From Cordylochernes scorpioides (taxonomy: Eukaryota; Arthropoda; Arachnida; Pseudoscorpiones; Chernetidae): a stretch of DNA of 64,000 nucleotides. Below are positions 32,126 to 42,779 of this stretch, piece by piece (within the stretch, counting starts at the first letter, position 1; each line of letters starts with the position of its first letter). The stretch is taken from NCBI GenBank assembly GCA_030710605.1, contig CP092863.1:58568899-58632898 (forward strand), given 5' to 3'. The translations under genes were made by a program, and so were the position numbers. The notes under the pieces were generated by a model. That model searched no databases and was not told the origin of the DNA. It was given only the letters and a program-made list of their open reading frames with translations.

Positions 32126-32550
32126 TGTAGATTTTAATTGTACCCCCTCCCCCACTAACTCTTAAAATTGTAACGTCGTTCTTTATGACTTAATAAAAAT
32201 CGATTTTGTGTTTAAAAATATATATAGAAAGATATTGGTTTTAATTTTCTATTACATATTTTACAAATTACTCATTTCAGAATTTAAAAACCAAATTTTA
32301 AATATTTTATACGAAAATTAAACTTTAAATTCGGTTTATTAATATCTTTTAAATTTCTTAAAAGAATGCTGGACCTTTAATTGTATTTCGACTCGAGATT
32401 TAATTTATTTCCGGTTGAAAACGTCTCCTTTGAGATGCCATATTAAATAAAACTTGAAAGAAAAATGTCTTATTGATTAGAAATATTCCTAAAAATAGTT
32501 TTGTTCACATTTCTCAACAAACGTAAATAGTGTTTTTTTATATAATAAAC

Positions 32551-33061
32551 TAGCCGAATGACCCGGGCAACGCCCGGGTTTTACCCGATTAAATGTTTTT
32601 ATTCAAATACTATTCGTTACAATTATAAATTGGCGCCGTGGATGTCACTCTTGTGAAACGTCCCGCTCCAAACTTTGTGTCTGAGAAGCGATATTTTTTA
32701 TAGAAAGATGATCTGGCTTTTGTTTTCTGCTCGAATGAATGTTTTTATGTTAGAATTTTGTTCCTGCGTACAAAATAATGAACTGGTTTCACACGTGGTC
32801 TCTGCTTTTTGGAATTTTTCCCGATATAATTTTGTATCTGATAATCAAACATGATACAGCAATATCGTCATCATCATTTTCTGACTAAAAATATATAGTT
32901 TTAATAATTGATTTATATATTTTTAAAAATAGCCTATCGTCTTCCCCGTATTTTTTTACCTATGTATGGAAATTTTGGTTTGAATTAGTGAACTACTGCG
33001 AATTTGTATACCGGACATACAAACAAACAAACATACAAACATTGATTTTTATATATATAGA
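32551..33061 (+). repeat. RTE-like non-autonomous element
   Basis: It begins ACTAGCCGAATGACCCGGGC, where CCCGGGC-AAC-GCCCGGG forms a hairpin. It ends TACAAACATTGATTTTTATA followed by TATATAGATG, preceded by TACCGGACATACAAACAAAC. The 3' end is a classical RTE-like tail. About 510 bp with no RT coding, so it is a deleted derivative or SINE-like relative. Shorter copies are at 2370, 42367, 51110 (-) and 57668. Confidence 0.65.
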
Positions 33062-33064
33062 TGT

Positions 33065-33394
33065 TTCATTTTAATATATAATATTATTATGACTTTGAGA
33101 TATACCTTCCGTACTTATAAATATTAATGAGAAGAGTTAATTTGTGAATTATTATAAAGAACTCATATCTTATGGCTAATATTTCGTTTGGTTTCACTTC
33201 CATATACATCAGGATTGGTAATCCCAATCTGGAGCTTGATGGAACAGTTGTATATATCATTGATTTTTGGACAACCTCGCCTCAGAATAGAATCCTCAAT
33301 TGAGCAATTTTTTCTACCTCAATAAGCCTCGATCTGCGCAAAGGTCGATTCACACAGGTGACTGTAAATACCCCTCGAGCTTTGACATTTTGTA
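33065..33394. other. AT-rich spacer, no gene
   Basis: Includes a GC-balanced segment 33200-33330 with no frame. Nothing recognised. Confidence 0.35.
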
Positions 33395-33472
33395 TGTGCA
33401 AAATTCGACTGCTATTTTCAGAAAGGAATTTGTGGGGTTCTTACAATAAAAGAATGTACTTAACTACGTGTA
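33395..33472 (+). repeat. SINE 3'-body relic
   Basis: GCTTTGACATTTTGTATGTG, CGACTGCT, GGTTCTTACAATAAAA and TACGTGTACT align in order with GCTCTGGCACATTTGTAAGTG, CGAACTGCT, GCGCTTACAGTAAAA and ACGTGTACT of the SINE at 50.65-50.8 kb. The tRNA head is missing. Confidence 0.5.
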
Positions 33473-33477
33473 CTTGG

Positions 33478-33726
33478 TGTTACGACCACTAAAGTAGTCG
33501 TCTTAGTTTTATTCAAATATGTTTGACTTTAAACTAGGATAAAAAGTATGTAAATCTCTTTGTTATACAAATTGTTATGTAGATTTTTTGCTGTATAAAT
33601 TATTATGTAAATTTTCTTAATGTATAAATTGACCGTGTTTTATAATAAAATATAGTTCTGATTAAGGTATTGAGCGTGGTGGTATCCTTTCTTTCGGGCC
33701 TTCCTCTCCCCTTGGCTATAGATAGC
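33478..33726 (+). repeat. Probable LTR of a Gypsy-like element
   Basis: It begins TGTTACGACCACTAAAGTAG, has AATAAAATATAG in the middle (polyadenylation-type signal at 33646), and is followed by TGGTGACATAAGGCTGG at 33727, a plausible primer-binding site. The right boundary lacks a clear CA, so the exact end is uncertain. Support comes mainly from the leader and gag that follow. Confidence 0.4.
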
Positions 33727-34165
33727 TGGTGACATAAGGCTGGACAAAAGAGGCACAAGGGCGTCTCTCGAAGTTAAAGAAGAGACGCACCTTTCAATAT
33801 TGAGCAGAAGGCCTCAGAGACTCAATACTTGGGATAGGTAAAATTTCGTGTGTATTTCAAAATTTATTTTGAACTTGTAGTATGAGAATCGCATATATTG
33901 TTGTGTAACCACGGCGCGACCCTGAACGCCGGACACGTGGGCGCGACTAACACACGCCCGCTACTTAACTAGCAAGGCTCACGATTTTGATTTATTATTA
34001 TTATTATTATTTTATTTTAATTAATTTTAAACTCTCTCTGTGAGTCATCGTACAACAGAGTTCGGCAAGAAATAGAAACTTTCTTGCTTGCTCTCTGTAT
34101 TTATTTTGTAGAGTTTTTATTTTTTTGGGACTTAAGTTCCATTTTTTTTTTTGGATGAACGCAAA

Positions 34166-34672
34166 ATGAAGACGGCTCGACCCGCACCGACCGACCCTAC
34201 AGAGGACCGACCCGAGTGCCAAGAAGCTACAGAAAAGATGCATCCCCGGACCAGCACCAACCCTGGCACCAATAAAAGGTTACATCCCTTAGTACGGCCC
34301 TGTGACTTCCAGGCTCCCACACAACACGTGGTGGAGATGAGCGGCGACCCAACCTCTCCGAGCGAAAACGTCTACAACCACATAATGGAGCTGCAGAAAT
34401 TCAATCCCGAGGAGGGAGACCTGGAAGATTTCGTGGAAGACGTAAAAATATGGCTAAGGAGATCGAACGTACCAAAAAAAGAATGGTCGAAGACACTGAT
34501 GAGATACCTACCACAACGAGCCAAAGAATTCATCAAGTGCCGCTTCGAACCTACTGAAGACTTGGAAGTGATAACGGAAGCTCTGGAGACCCTTTTTCCA
34601 AAAAACGACAGCCAGGCGAGAAAAAGAGGCAAAGAACTAAGAAGAAAAAGAAAGCACATGTGCTCATGGTGA
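34166..34672 (+). CDS. Retrotransposon gag-like protein, 3' truncated
   Basis: The first ATG of the frame is at 34166 (MKTARPAPTDPTEDRP...); the frame is open a few codons upstream. The N-terminal third is proline- and threonine-rich. The rest looks like a retrotransposon gag helical domain: LEDFVEDVKIWLRRSNVPKK, then WSKTLMRYLPQRAKEFIKC. The pattern 'W...l..yL...A...i' is typical of Gypsy-type gag. No zinc knuckle remains, because from 34650 the frame runs into a hammerhead-element tail (AAAGCACATGTGCTCATGGT...) and stops. LTR and leader lie upstream (33478-34165). A remote family match; the class is inference. Confidence 0.55.
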   Translation: MKTARPAPTDPTEDRPECQEATEKMHPRTSTNPGTNKRLHPLVRPCDFQAPTQHVVEMSGDPTSPSENVYNHIMELQKFNPEEGDLEDFVEDVKIWLRRSNVPKKEWSKTLMRYLPQRAKEFIKCRFEPTEDLEVITEALETLFPKNDSQARKRGKELRRKRKHMCSW

Positions 34673-34728
34673 GGATATGTCTTTTTATTTTTTATTTTTT
34701 TCTATTGTTTTTTCACATATATATGTAA
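34650..34728 (+). mobile_element. Tail of a hammerhead-bearing element
   Basis: AAAGCACATGTGCTCATGGT, GAGGATATGTC, then TTTTTATTTTTTATTTTTTT and CTATTGTTTTTTCACATATATATG, as at the ends of copies A and B. Only the tail is present, 5' truncated at gag. Confidence 0.7.
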
Positions 34729-34734
34729 TATGTT

Positions 34735-35780
34735 CCGCAGTTATTACACTGCAATATTTGATGTATTACACTGTTGTAGAATCCTGTCGACTTTAGGAAT
34801 AGCTGTGGTATTCTACTATGTTGGGAAACCTTACTCTTGGTGTTGAAGGTTGTTGAAGTGGTGACGCAGTCGTGGTGAATGATGCAGTCGTGGTGGATGA
34901 TGCAGTCGTGGTGGCTGAGTGAAAGGATTACACACAGGGGAAATAAGCCGGGACACTTGATGGTTGAAAATATAAGGCAACGGGTTGGAGGAAAGAAAGC
35001 TTTTGAGAAAGGCAGAGCGGTTTTTGATGATTAATTAGTTGATCACATGGCGATGATTGGATTTAGATGAAATGAGCGGAGAGAGAGGTCTCTAGTGAGC
35101 AGACATTACCTTGGTGGGGTCGAGTCGATGACTGGGTCTGAACTCGGTGGGAGTGAATGAAGAACTGTAGATGTTGTTCAGATGGGATCCAAAACACTAC
35201 TAGGTCCGAACTCGGCGAGAGCGAGTGAACAACTGACCATTCTTGCTTTTCGATTTAACACCACGAGTTGGCTTCCTTCCCATTGGTCGAAAATGGAACG
35301 TCCCCGTTTTCCTATTGGTTGACCTACTTAAGGGGAGACTTTCTAATTGGACCGCGGTTCTCCTTGGTGAAAGATATGGTCTGCCTGATAGGAAGTGTCG
35401 GGTGCTATTTCGACTTTATTTACTTCCGCGTTATCAAATACGTCCTGTTTTGCCAGGAAGTGTTGGGTAGCTCGACGCTTATAACTTCGGCGGATATTAG
35501 ATACGTCCTGTCTTTGCCGGAAATATTGGGCGTTAGCTTAACATTTATAACTTCTGCGGTCACTAGATACGTCCTGCTTTGCCAGGAAGTATTGGTTTAA
35601 ACTTAGCTCGCAGGGTTCCCGGGGTCAGAAGGTTAACTGTGACGTTATTAATAATTATGTTCTCTTCTAGATCTATTTCCTATGTCTTTTTGTTACTTTC
35701 TTTCCTCCAGTTACCTTATTCTTTTATTAAATCTTTGAAAATCATACATTTGTACATGCATAGTGGGTCGGGGAGCATAC
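34735..35780. repeat. LTR-like region with internal tandem repeats
   Basis: The GAATCCTGTCGACT and CAGTCGTGGT words are shared with the 879-bp LTR family, so this is a distant relative. It contains three GATGCAGTCGTGGTG-type repeats (34860-34918). It is followed by GC-richer sequence without a long frame and by a possible end near GGGGAGCA (35775). Boundaries and target duplication were not found. Confidence 0.35.
35438..35615. repeat. Three tandem repeats of 63-66 bp
   Basis: Copies start at 35438, 35501 and 35567, each ATACGTCCTG(T)(C/T)TTTGCC(A/G)GGAA(G/A)T(A/G)TTGG. The first two continue with ACGCTTATAACTTC-like or ACATTTATAACTTC sequence. Confidence 0.8.
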
Positions 35781-35885
35781 AATTATATACAAATTATGAC
35801 ATATATGTGATAATTTGTATATAGCAATATGTAATCCCACCATAATCTCTGCAATGTATCGTCAAAATATTTAAATAGAAGTTAT

Positions 35886-36600
35886 GTTTCGCGAAAAAAG
35901 AGAACAGCAATTACCAGGATTGCATCATCCAGGAATTAAAGGTCACTGCCCAGGACCCATAAAACTAAAGTTCAAAGACCTTCTTCTTCCTGGAAGATTG
36001 CAATCATGGCGACAATGGAGGTGCTAAGCCAATCACAGTTAAACAAGAACAACTAATAGCCAACCAGAAGTAACCACGTAGAACGATCTCAACCAATGAG
36101 AAGCCGAGGTAGTTAATAACGATTATCTCGGACAGAAAGTTAGGCAGAAGGTAGGCGACCGGGCTAGAAGCAAGGTGTGCTCAACTCAGGCTCCAACCAA
36201 GGTAAAATTCTCTTCGATCATGTGAAAGGCAAGGTACCTCCTCCAGTCACAACTCTCTCCCCTTTCGCGAAGTCCAGGTTCTATCCCATCCAGGTTTTGT
36301 CTCGTTATTTTCCCTGTGGAAACCCACCATTCGACCAGCCATCAATCACCAACCTCCAGAATTCACCACAAATTACCAATCTCACAGTAAGTTGACAGGA
36401 GTCAACAGGATCGACATCGAAATGGGGGCCTCTCTTGGTTGGAGCCGCTGAGCCGCTTGACAATATATACATCGTAATTTAAACCAAGCTATATAAGTTA
36501 ATAGTCCCGGGGATCCGGGCAGGAAGAGGAGGAAAGGCTGGCCGGATGTCGACAGTTAGAGTGACAGTTGATATATTTGACAGGCACTTTCAGTAATAGG
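35886..36600 (+). repeat. Possible Gypsy LTR and leader remnant
   Basis: GC-balanced sequence with no frame. At 36422 TGGGGGCCTCTCTTGGTTGG resembles a retroelement primer-binding site, and upstream GACAGGAGTCAACAGG and GATCGACA could be an LTR end. The proposed start TGTTTCGCG (35886) is a guess. No gag follows; the sequence is truncated by the minisatellite at 36640. Confidence 0.3.
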
Positions 36601-36639
36601 TCCGTTGTCATCACACGGCTGCCCTCATGACATTGTATA

Positions 36640-37490
36640 TAACGGTAGGTGTTTGCATAGAATTGTAAGTGTTTGTATAGGACTGTGAATGTTTGTATAG
36701 GATTATGGGTGTTTGTATAGGACTGTGTGCGTTTGCATAGGACTATGAGTTTTTTTTATTGGACTGTGGGTGCTTGTCTAGGACAGGGGAAGTTCGTTTA
36801 GGACAGTGTGTGTTTGTATAGGACTATGAGTGTTTGAATAGGACTGTAGATGTTTGTATAGAACGGTGGGTGTTTGTATAATACTATGGATGTTTGTATA
36901 TGACTGTGGGTGTTTAGGACTATGGATGTATGTATAGGACTGTGGATGTTTGAATTGGACTGTTAGTGTTTGTATAGGACTGTGGGTGTTTGTTTCAAAC
37001 TGTGAGTCTTTGTATAGAACGGTTGAGTTCGTATAGGACTGTGGATGTTTGTATAAGGCGGAGAGTATTTGTATGGTACTGTGAGTGTTCGCATAGGACG
37101 GTGTGTGTTTGTATAGGACTTTGAGTGTTTTATATGACTGTGGGTGTTTGTATAGGCCTGTGAGTGTTTATATAAGTTTATGGGTGTTTGTATAAGACTG
37201 TGGTTGCTTGTATAAGACTATGAGTGTTTTTATAAGACTGTGGGTTTTCGTATAGGACAATAGTTGAGTGTGGAGTTAATATCGGACGGTGGGTGTTTGT
37301 ATAGGACTGTGATTGTTTGTATTAGACTGTGGGTATTTGTATAACACTGTGGGTATTTGTATAATAACACTGTGGGTGTTTGTATAGGACTGTGGGTAAG
37401 TGTGGGGTTTATATTGGACCGTGGTTGAGTGTGGGTTCGCTATAAGACTGCGAGTGATAGTGGGGTTTATATAGGACAGTGGAGTCCCTG
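36640..37490 (-). repeat. 20-bp minisatellite, left block (inverted orientation)
   Basis: About 40 units like TGTGGGTGTTTGTATAGGAC, which is the reverse complement of the right-hand array's unit. Units are more divergent than in the right block, with several length variants. Confidence 0.9.
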
Positions 37491-37639
37491 TCGACGTGAA
37501 GAACAAAATTATGACTGTTCGATTATCGCATTCCTGTTTTGTGTCAATCAATTCACCGCGCACACTCTGGTAAATTATCACATAAAAGGAATTTGGAGAT
37601 CCTTATATAGGTTTTTGATTGTTTAATGGTAGGACAAAG

Positions 37640-38060
37640 TAAATTTCATTTAAATGATAAATAACTAATATTTTGTACACCGTTGATCGATTTCTTCAAA
37701 TATTAATTCTATCGAATATTTAAGAGTATCCTTGTCTTTATTCCAAATTACTATTATCATATAATCAGTATAGCACAGTATTTCAAAATTCGGTATAAGC
37801 AATTTGTTTAATAAATCATACAATAATATCAGCCATAGCATTGGAGACAGTGGTCAGCCCTGTGGACAGCCTTTTGATATTGCTTTATTAACCTTCTTAT
37901 CACCATATGTAAAAATTGTTTTACTATTATCAAAGAAAGATTGTAATATTTTAATCAAATAATCGGGTGAATTATCTTGATCTATTATTTTAAAAAGAGC
38001 TGTTTGTATTGTACATATATGATCTCTATTATCGTATTGTACATTATAAGAGCTCAAACA
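37640..38060 (-). pseudogene. LINE reverse transcriptase relic between the minisatellite blocks
   Basis: The minus strand reads KKVNKAISKGCPQG, then a TGA stop at the usual serine of GCPQGS, and then PLSPMLWLILLYDLLNKLL. This is RT motif B of a non-LTR element. It continues to CYTDYMIVIWN, where the catalytic YADD is degraded to YTDY. Upstream is 'TALFKIIDQDNSPDYLIKIL', the region between motifs A and B; motif A itself is lost at the junction with the satellite (38060-38126). Confidence 0.75.
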
Positions 38061-38124
38061 TCGGCCTGTTGTATTAAATTCAGGAAAGCGCTGAGAGGGT
38101 TCACCACTGACCAAAAAGTTAACC

Positions 38125-40190
38125 AAACACTCACAGTCCTATACAAACGCCCACAGTCCTATATAAACACCCACAGTCCTATACAGAAATTCCCAGTCCT
38201 ATGCAAACACCCACAGTCCTATACAAAAACTCACAATCCTATACAAAAACCCACAGCCCTATACAGACACACACAGTCCTACACAAAAACTCACAGTCCT
38301 ATACAAAACCTCTCAGTCCTATACAAAAACTCACAGTCCTATACAAACACTCACAGTGCTATACAAAAACCCACAGTCCTATACAAACACACACAGTCCT
38401 ATACAAACACACACAGTCCTATACAAAAACTCACAGTCCTATACAAAAACTCTCAGTCCTATACAAAAACTCACAGTCCTATACAAACACTCACAGTGCT
38501 ATACAAAAACCCACTGCCCTATACAAACACCCACATTCATATACAAACACTCACAGTCCTATACAAAAACACACAGTCCTATACAAACACCCACAATCCT
38601 ATTCAAACACCCACAGTCCTTATAAAAAAAACACTCATAGTCCTAAAAAGAAACTCACAGTCTTATACAAAAACCCACAGTCCTATACAAACACCCACAG
38701 TTCTATACAAAAACTCTCAGTCCTATACAAAAACTCTCAGTCCTATACAAAAACTCACAGTCCTATACAAAAACTCTCAGTCCTATACAAAAACTCACAG
38801 TGCTATACAAAAACTCTCAGTCCTATACAAAAACTCACAGTCCTATACAAAAACTCTCAGTCCTATACAATAACTCACAGTCCTATACAAACACTCTCAG
38901 TCCTATACAAAAACTCACAGTCCTATACAAACACTCTCAGTCCTATACAAAAACTCACAGTCCTATACAAACACTCTCAGTCCTATACAAAAACTCACAG
39001 TCCTATACAAAAACTCTCAGTCCTATACAAAAACTCACAGTCCTATACAAACACTCTCAGTCCTATACAAAAACTCACAGTCCTATACAAAAACTCTCAG
39101 TCCTATACAAAAACTCACAGTCCTATACAAAAACTCTCAGTCCTATACAAAAACTCACAGTCCTATACAAACACTCTCAGTCCTATACAAAAACTCACAG
39201 TCCTATACAAAAACTCTCAGTCCTATACAAAAACTCACAGTGCTATGCAAAAACTCTCAGTCCTATACAAAAACTCACAGTCCTATACAAAAACTCTCAG
39301 TCCTATACAAAAACTCACAGTGCTATACGAAAACTCTCAGTTCTATACAAACACTCACAGTCCTATACAGAAACCCACAGTCCTATACAAAAACTCACAG
39401 TCCTATACAAACACTCACAGTCCTATACAAAACCCAATGTCCCATACAAACACCCACAGTCCTATACAAACACTCACAGTGCTATACAAACACTCACAGT
39501 CCTATACAAAAACCCACTGTCCCATACAAACACTCACAGTCCTATACAAACACTCTCAGTCCTATACAAAAACTCACAGTCCTATACAAACACTCACAAT
39601 CCTATACAAAAACCCACTGTCCCATACAAACACCCACAGTCCTATACAAAAACTCTCAGTCCTATACAAACACACACAGTCCTATACAAACACACACCGT
39701 CCTATACAAAAACTCACAGTCATATACAAAAACTCTCAGTCCTATACAAAAACCCACAGCCCTATACAAACACACACAGTCCTATACAAAAACTCACAGT
39801 CCTATACAAACACTCTCAGTCCTATACAAAACCTCTCAGTCCTATACAAAAACTCACAGTCCTATACAAACACACACAGTCCTATACAAACACACACAGT
39901 CCTATACAAAAACTCACAGTCCTATACAAAAACTCTCAGTCCTATACAAATACCCACAATCCTATTCAAACACCCACAGTCCTATACAAAAACTCACAGT
40001 GTTATACAAAAACTCACAGTCCTATACAAACACTCACAGTCCTATACAAAAACTCACAGTGTTATACAAACACTCACAGTCCTATACAAACACTCACAGT
40101 CCTATACAAAAACCCACAGTCCTATACAAACACCCACAGTCCTTATAAAAAAACACTCATAGTCCTATATAAAGTCCTATACAAACAACC
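38125..40190 (+). repeat. 20-bp minisatellite, right block (~100 units)
   Basis: The unit is CAGTCCTATACAAAAACTCA and near variants. 20 is not a multiple of 3 and the unit has no stop in any plus frame, so all three plus frames stay open for very long (up to 653 codons). Each gives the same 20-residue cycle (HSPIQKLTVLYKNSQSYTKT). There is no start, promoter or splice evidence, so I do not call a gene. The reverse strand has TAG in every unit. Confidence 0.95.
38700..39345 (+). repeat. 40-bp higher-order repeat in the minisatellite
   Basis: Units ending AACTCACAG and AACTCTCAG alternate almost without exception here, giving a 40-bp dimer. Outside this segment the alternation is lost and AACCCACAG and ACACACAG variants appear. 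Confidence 0.85.
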
Positions 40191-40259
40191 TCCGTTCTAT
40201 AAAAAAATGAGAACAGTAGAAGTTTGTTTTATAATTCAAAATATTCCTGTTCTATAGTT

Positions 40260-40895
40260 TCATCTATTATATTTTAATGGCTCCTCATAGTTTCATGTTT
40301 AAATTTCAGATTCCAAACAAATTTTCATTGTTAAATTAACTCGACCAAAAGAAAATATGAATGCTAATAAAGCGCCAATATTTTCCCCTTAACATAAACC
40401 GACAATAATGATATTTTTTTTTCAAATGGCAATAAATTAAATAAATACTAGAAATGAATTCAAAGGGTGTTTTTTTTTTATATATATATTCAACTACCTG
40501 TAAATATAACCAATTTTAGGTTATTTATATAAAAGAGAAGGTTATTTTTATTCTCTATATCACCAGTTATTTGGCAGCTCTTGAAAATTCGCCTTTAAAC
40601 TTTTGCTTCAAAATCAACTGTCGGATTGGTATGTAAATAGGGTTTTCTAAAGTGGAAATTTTCAAAAATAGAAAGAACCCTTCAGTTCCAATCACCTTCC
40701 ATTTTATACATCACTCTCGTTTATTCTATTTATTTATTTGCAAATATATTTTTTATTTTATTTCAAAGATTTTCACACCTTTAAAAATAAATACATCTTC
40801 ACCAGTAATTTCACCGATTTAAAAAAATGTATATTCTTCCTTTTTTTGAGTATTTAATACAATTCGTATAGATATATTTTGTAAAACTATATATA
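40260..40895. other. AT-rich spacer
   Basis: No gene or repeat boundary seen. It ends in TA-rich sequence in which the solo LTR is inserted. Confidence 0.4.
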
Positions 40896-40897
40896 TA

Positions 40898-42104
40898 TGT
40901 GATGTGGTCTGGTAGCCTCTTATAGAATCCTGTCGACTAAATCTGTGATGAGGTATCCAGTCGACTTAAACTGGTGTGAGTCCTGTCGACTCTCGCTATA
41001 CTGTGTTAACCGAGAGGAATAGTCAGGACGGGGAGTTTTCCAGTAACTCTCTGCACCTTGGAAGACCTTTAAAAGTTCTCACAAAGTACAGGCAGTCGTG
41101 GTCGAGGCAGAGTGGAAGGCTTGGGAATGTCCACACAAAAAACTAAGACACAGTTGCACTAAAAAACAACAATAATAAACATTAAGAGGAGCCTCTTGTG
41201 TAAATTTCTTTAATACCGCAAGCTTTCGAACAAAACGTTCTTCAACGGGCGTGGATAGTGAACCGTACTAACATGTTATTAGAGGAGAAAAACTAATATG
41301 TACACCAATAAATTTACATACTAAAGAGATAATAGCGTAAAAGAGAATACAGCATAAATATTTAAAAATTGAAATTTGCATGTTACAAACGTGACAACGA
41401 AAAATATGCAAAAAAACTTTGCATGAGACTAAAAACAAAGGTAAAAATTATTAAAACGGCGACATCCTTACATTAAAAGAACATAGAATATAACAGTATA
41501 TGGAAGCTAAAACCCAAAAGGCCAAGGCAGGGGGGGGGGGTCCCACCCAGTGCTACCACTATCTTTGAGATATAAGTTGCACTAAGAAAGTTCCGTGAAC
41601 ATATAAAAGTTGAGCTAGGAGCGAAAGATGGAGATAGAAAAGTTCTTACTGGGCTACATGGTCGATGAGGTGGATCTGGGATACAACCGACGAGGGCTCA
41701 CGCAGATGGTGAAGTGACTGTATTTTTAGGTTAAAACGGGGGCTTTATATACCTTTATTGAGAAAGGGAGTTTTGCATTTCACCAGATGTGAAGAGTGTG
41801 GATCATCTGGTGACATTCTAAACTGGCGCCTTCCTGACAGCTTCCAATCTATCTTCAGATGTTGTTTGTGACTTCCATCTATCTTGAATTTAGACGTTTT
41901 TGACTTCTATCTCTTTAGCTCATCTCTTAATCTATTACAGAGTTTTATTTATTTATCCTCAGTTTGTACAAATTACATTAGATATGATGATGTAATTGCA
42001 CATGTCAATCCTGTGTATAATCATTTACAGATGTGTTTCTATTATACAACATGAAAATCTTGTTATAAGTTATATACAATATGGGGATATGGTTAAATCA
42101 CCAT
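40898..42104. repeat. Solo LTR, divergent relative of the 879-bp LTR, split by a Penelope tail
   Basis: It starts TGTGATGTGGTCTGG and ends AAATCACCA inside a TA microsatellite. It shares GACCGAGAGGAA-like (AACCGAGAGGAATAGTCAGG), GGCAGTCGTGGTCGAGGCAG, GTTGCACTAAGAAAGTTCCG and the 3' third (TACAAATTACATTA, ATACAACATGA) with the LTRs at 3.5 and 8.3 kb. Without the 423-bp insertion and duplication it is about 784 bp. No internal region is found, so it arose by LTR recombination or truncation. Confidence 0.75.
41163..41574 (-). mobile_element. 5'-truncated Penelope-like element tail with 11-bp target duplication
   Basis: AGTTGCACTAA is duplicated at 41152-41162 and 41575-41585. On the minus strand the insert ends in a Penelope-like tail: TTGAAGA, ACG-TTTT-GTTC, GAAAGCTTGCGG, then TATTAAAGAAATTTACACAA. 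This resembles the CTGAAGA...GAAAGCTCGTCG...TATTAAAAGAATCTTACC tail of the palindromic pair. No coding sequence remains. A G10 run at 41531 lies near its truncated end. Confidence 0.65.
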
Positions 42105-42366
42105 ATATATATATATATATATGAATTATTTTCAGGGTCATGAAAGAAATTAGATATAGCGTTAAAAACATTTTTTTTAACTTGCTATTAACTGATATTT
42201 TGCTTAGAAAAGAAACCTCAGTTGCAGCATATATATATTATATTTGAAGAAAAAAAAAAAAGGTCGCCTCTCCTGTTGAAATAGATATCAAAACTAAGCC
42301 CCATTTTTTCACAGTCTCCGCAAACTAGCGCACTATTGAGAATGGATAACTTTCCTTTATACAGCA

Positions 42367-42530
42367 ACTAGCCGAATGACCTGGGCAACGCCCGTGTTTT
42401 AATATAGACACGTGGACCTGTTGGATCATTAACGCCCGTGTTTTACCCGATTGAATGTTTATATTCAAAAACTATTTGTTACAATTATAAATTGGCGCCT
42501 TAAATAAATGCATATATTAGTTATTACTAT
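42367..42530 (+). repeat. RTE-like repeat, 5' part
   Basis: ACTAGCCGAATGACCTGGGC, then AACGCCCG(T)GTTTT and TTACCCGATTGAATGTTTAT, CAATTATAAATTGGCGCC, as at 32551. It is internally rearranged and truncated. Confidence 0.6.
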
Positions 42531-42688
42531 AGCCTATGTGCTTTATCTGTCTATGTACTGTTGGCTTCCGTAGGCGTCTCTTACTGGGAAAAAGAAAGAG
42601 AGGATTCCATTTAGTTATTAACTGATATATGCATTTATTTAAGGAGCGACCCGCTCCAACACAATAGTTACAAAAACCAAAAAGCGAG

Positions 42689-42711
42689 TGGGGGGGGGGG
42701 GGGGGGGGGGG
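42689..42711. repeat. Poly-G run of about 22
   Basis: An uninterrupted G run inside a GC-richer patch (42640-42780). The exact length is likely to be affected by sequencing. Confidence 0.9.
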
Positions 42712-42779
42712 CAAAGTCAAAAACAAAGTGTCTCGCGCAGTGGCGGCGCCATCGTAGCGAACCAATAGGAGAGCGCCAT

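Noticed and set aside
38125-40190. Resemblance to a CRISPR array
   Set aside because: Units are contiguous 20-bp copies with no unique spacers, in a eukaryotic transposon-rich context.
38201-40257. Very long open frames (up to 653 codons) with a repeating peptide
   Set aside because: They are a by-product of a stop-free 20-bp tandem unit. All three plus frames are open with the same cycle, and the boundaries coincide with the array.
42517-42765. Proline-rich minus-strand frame
   Set aside because: The proline run is only the poly-G tract read in reverse.
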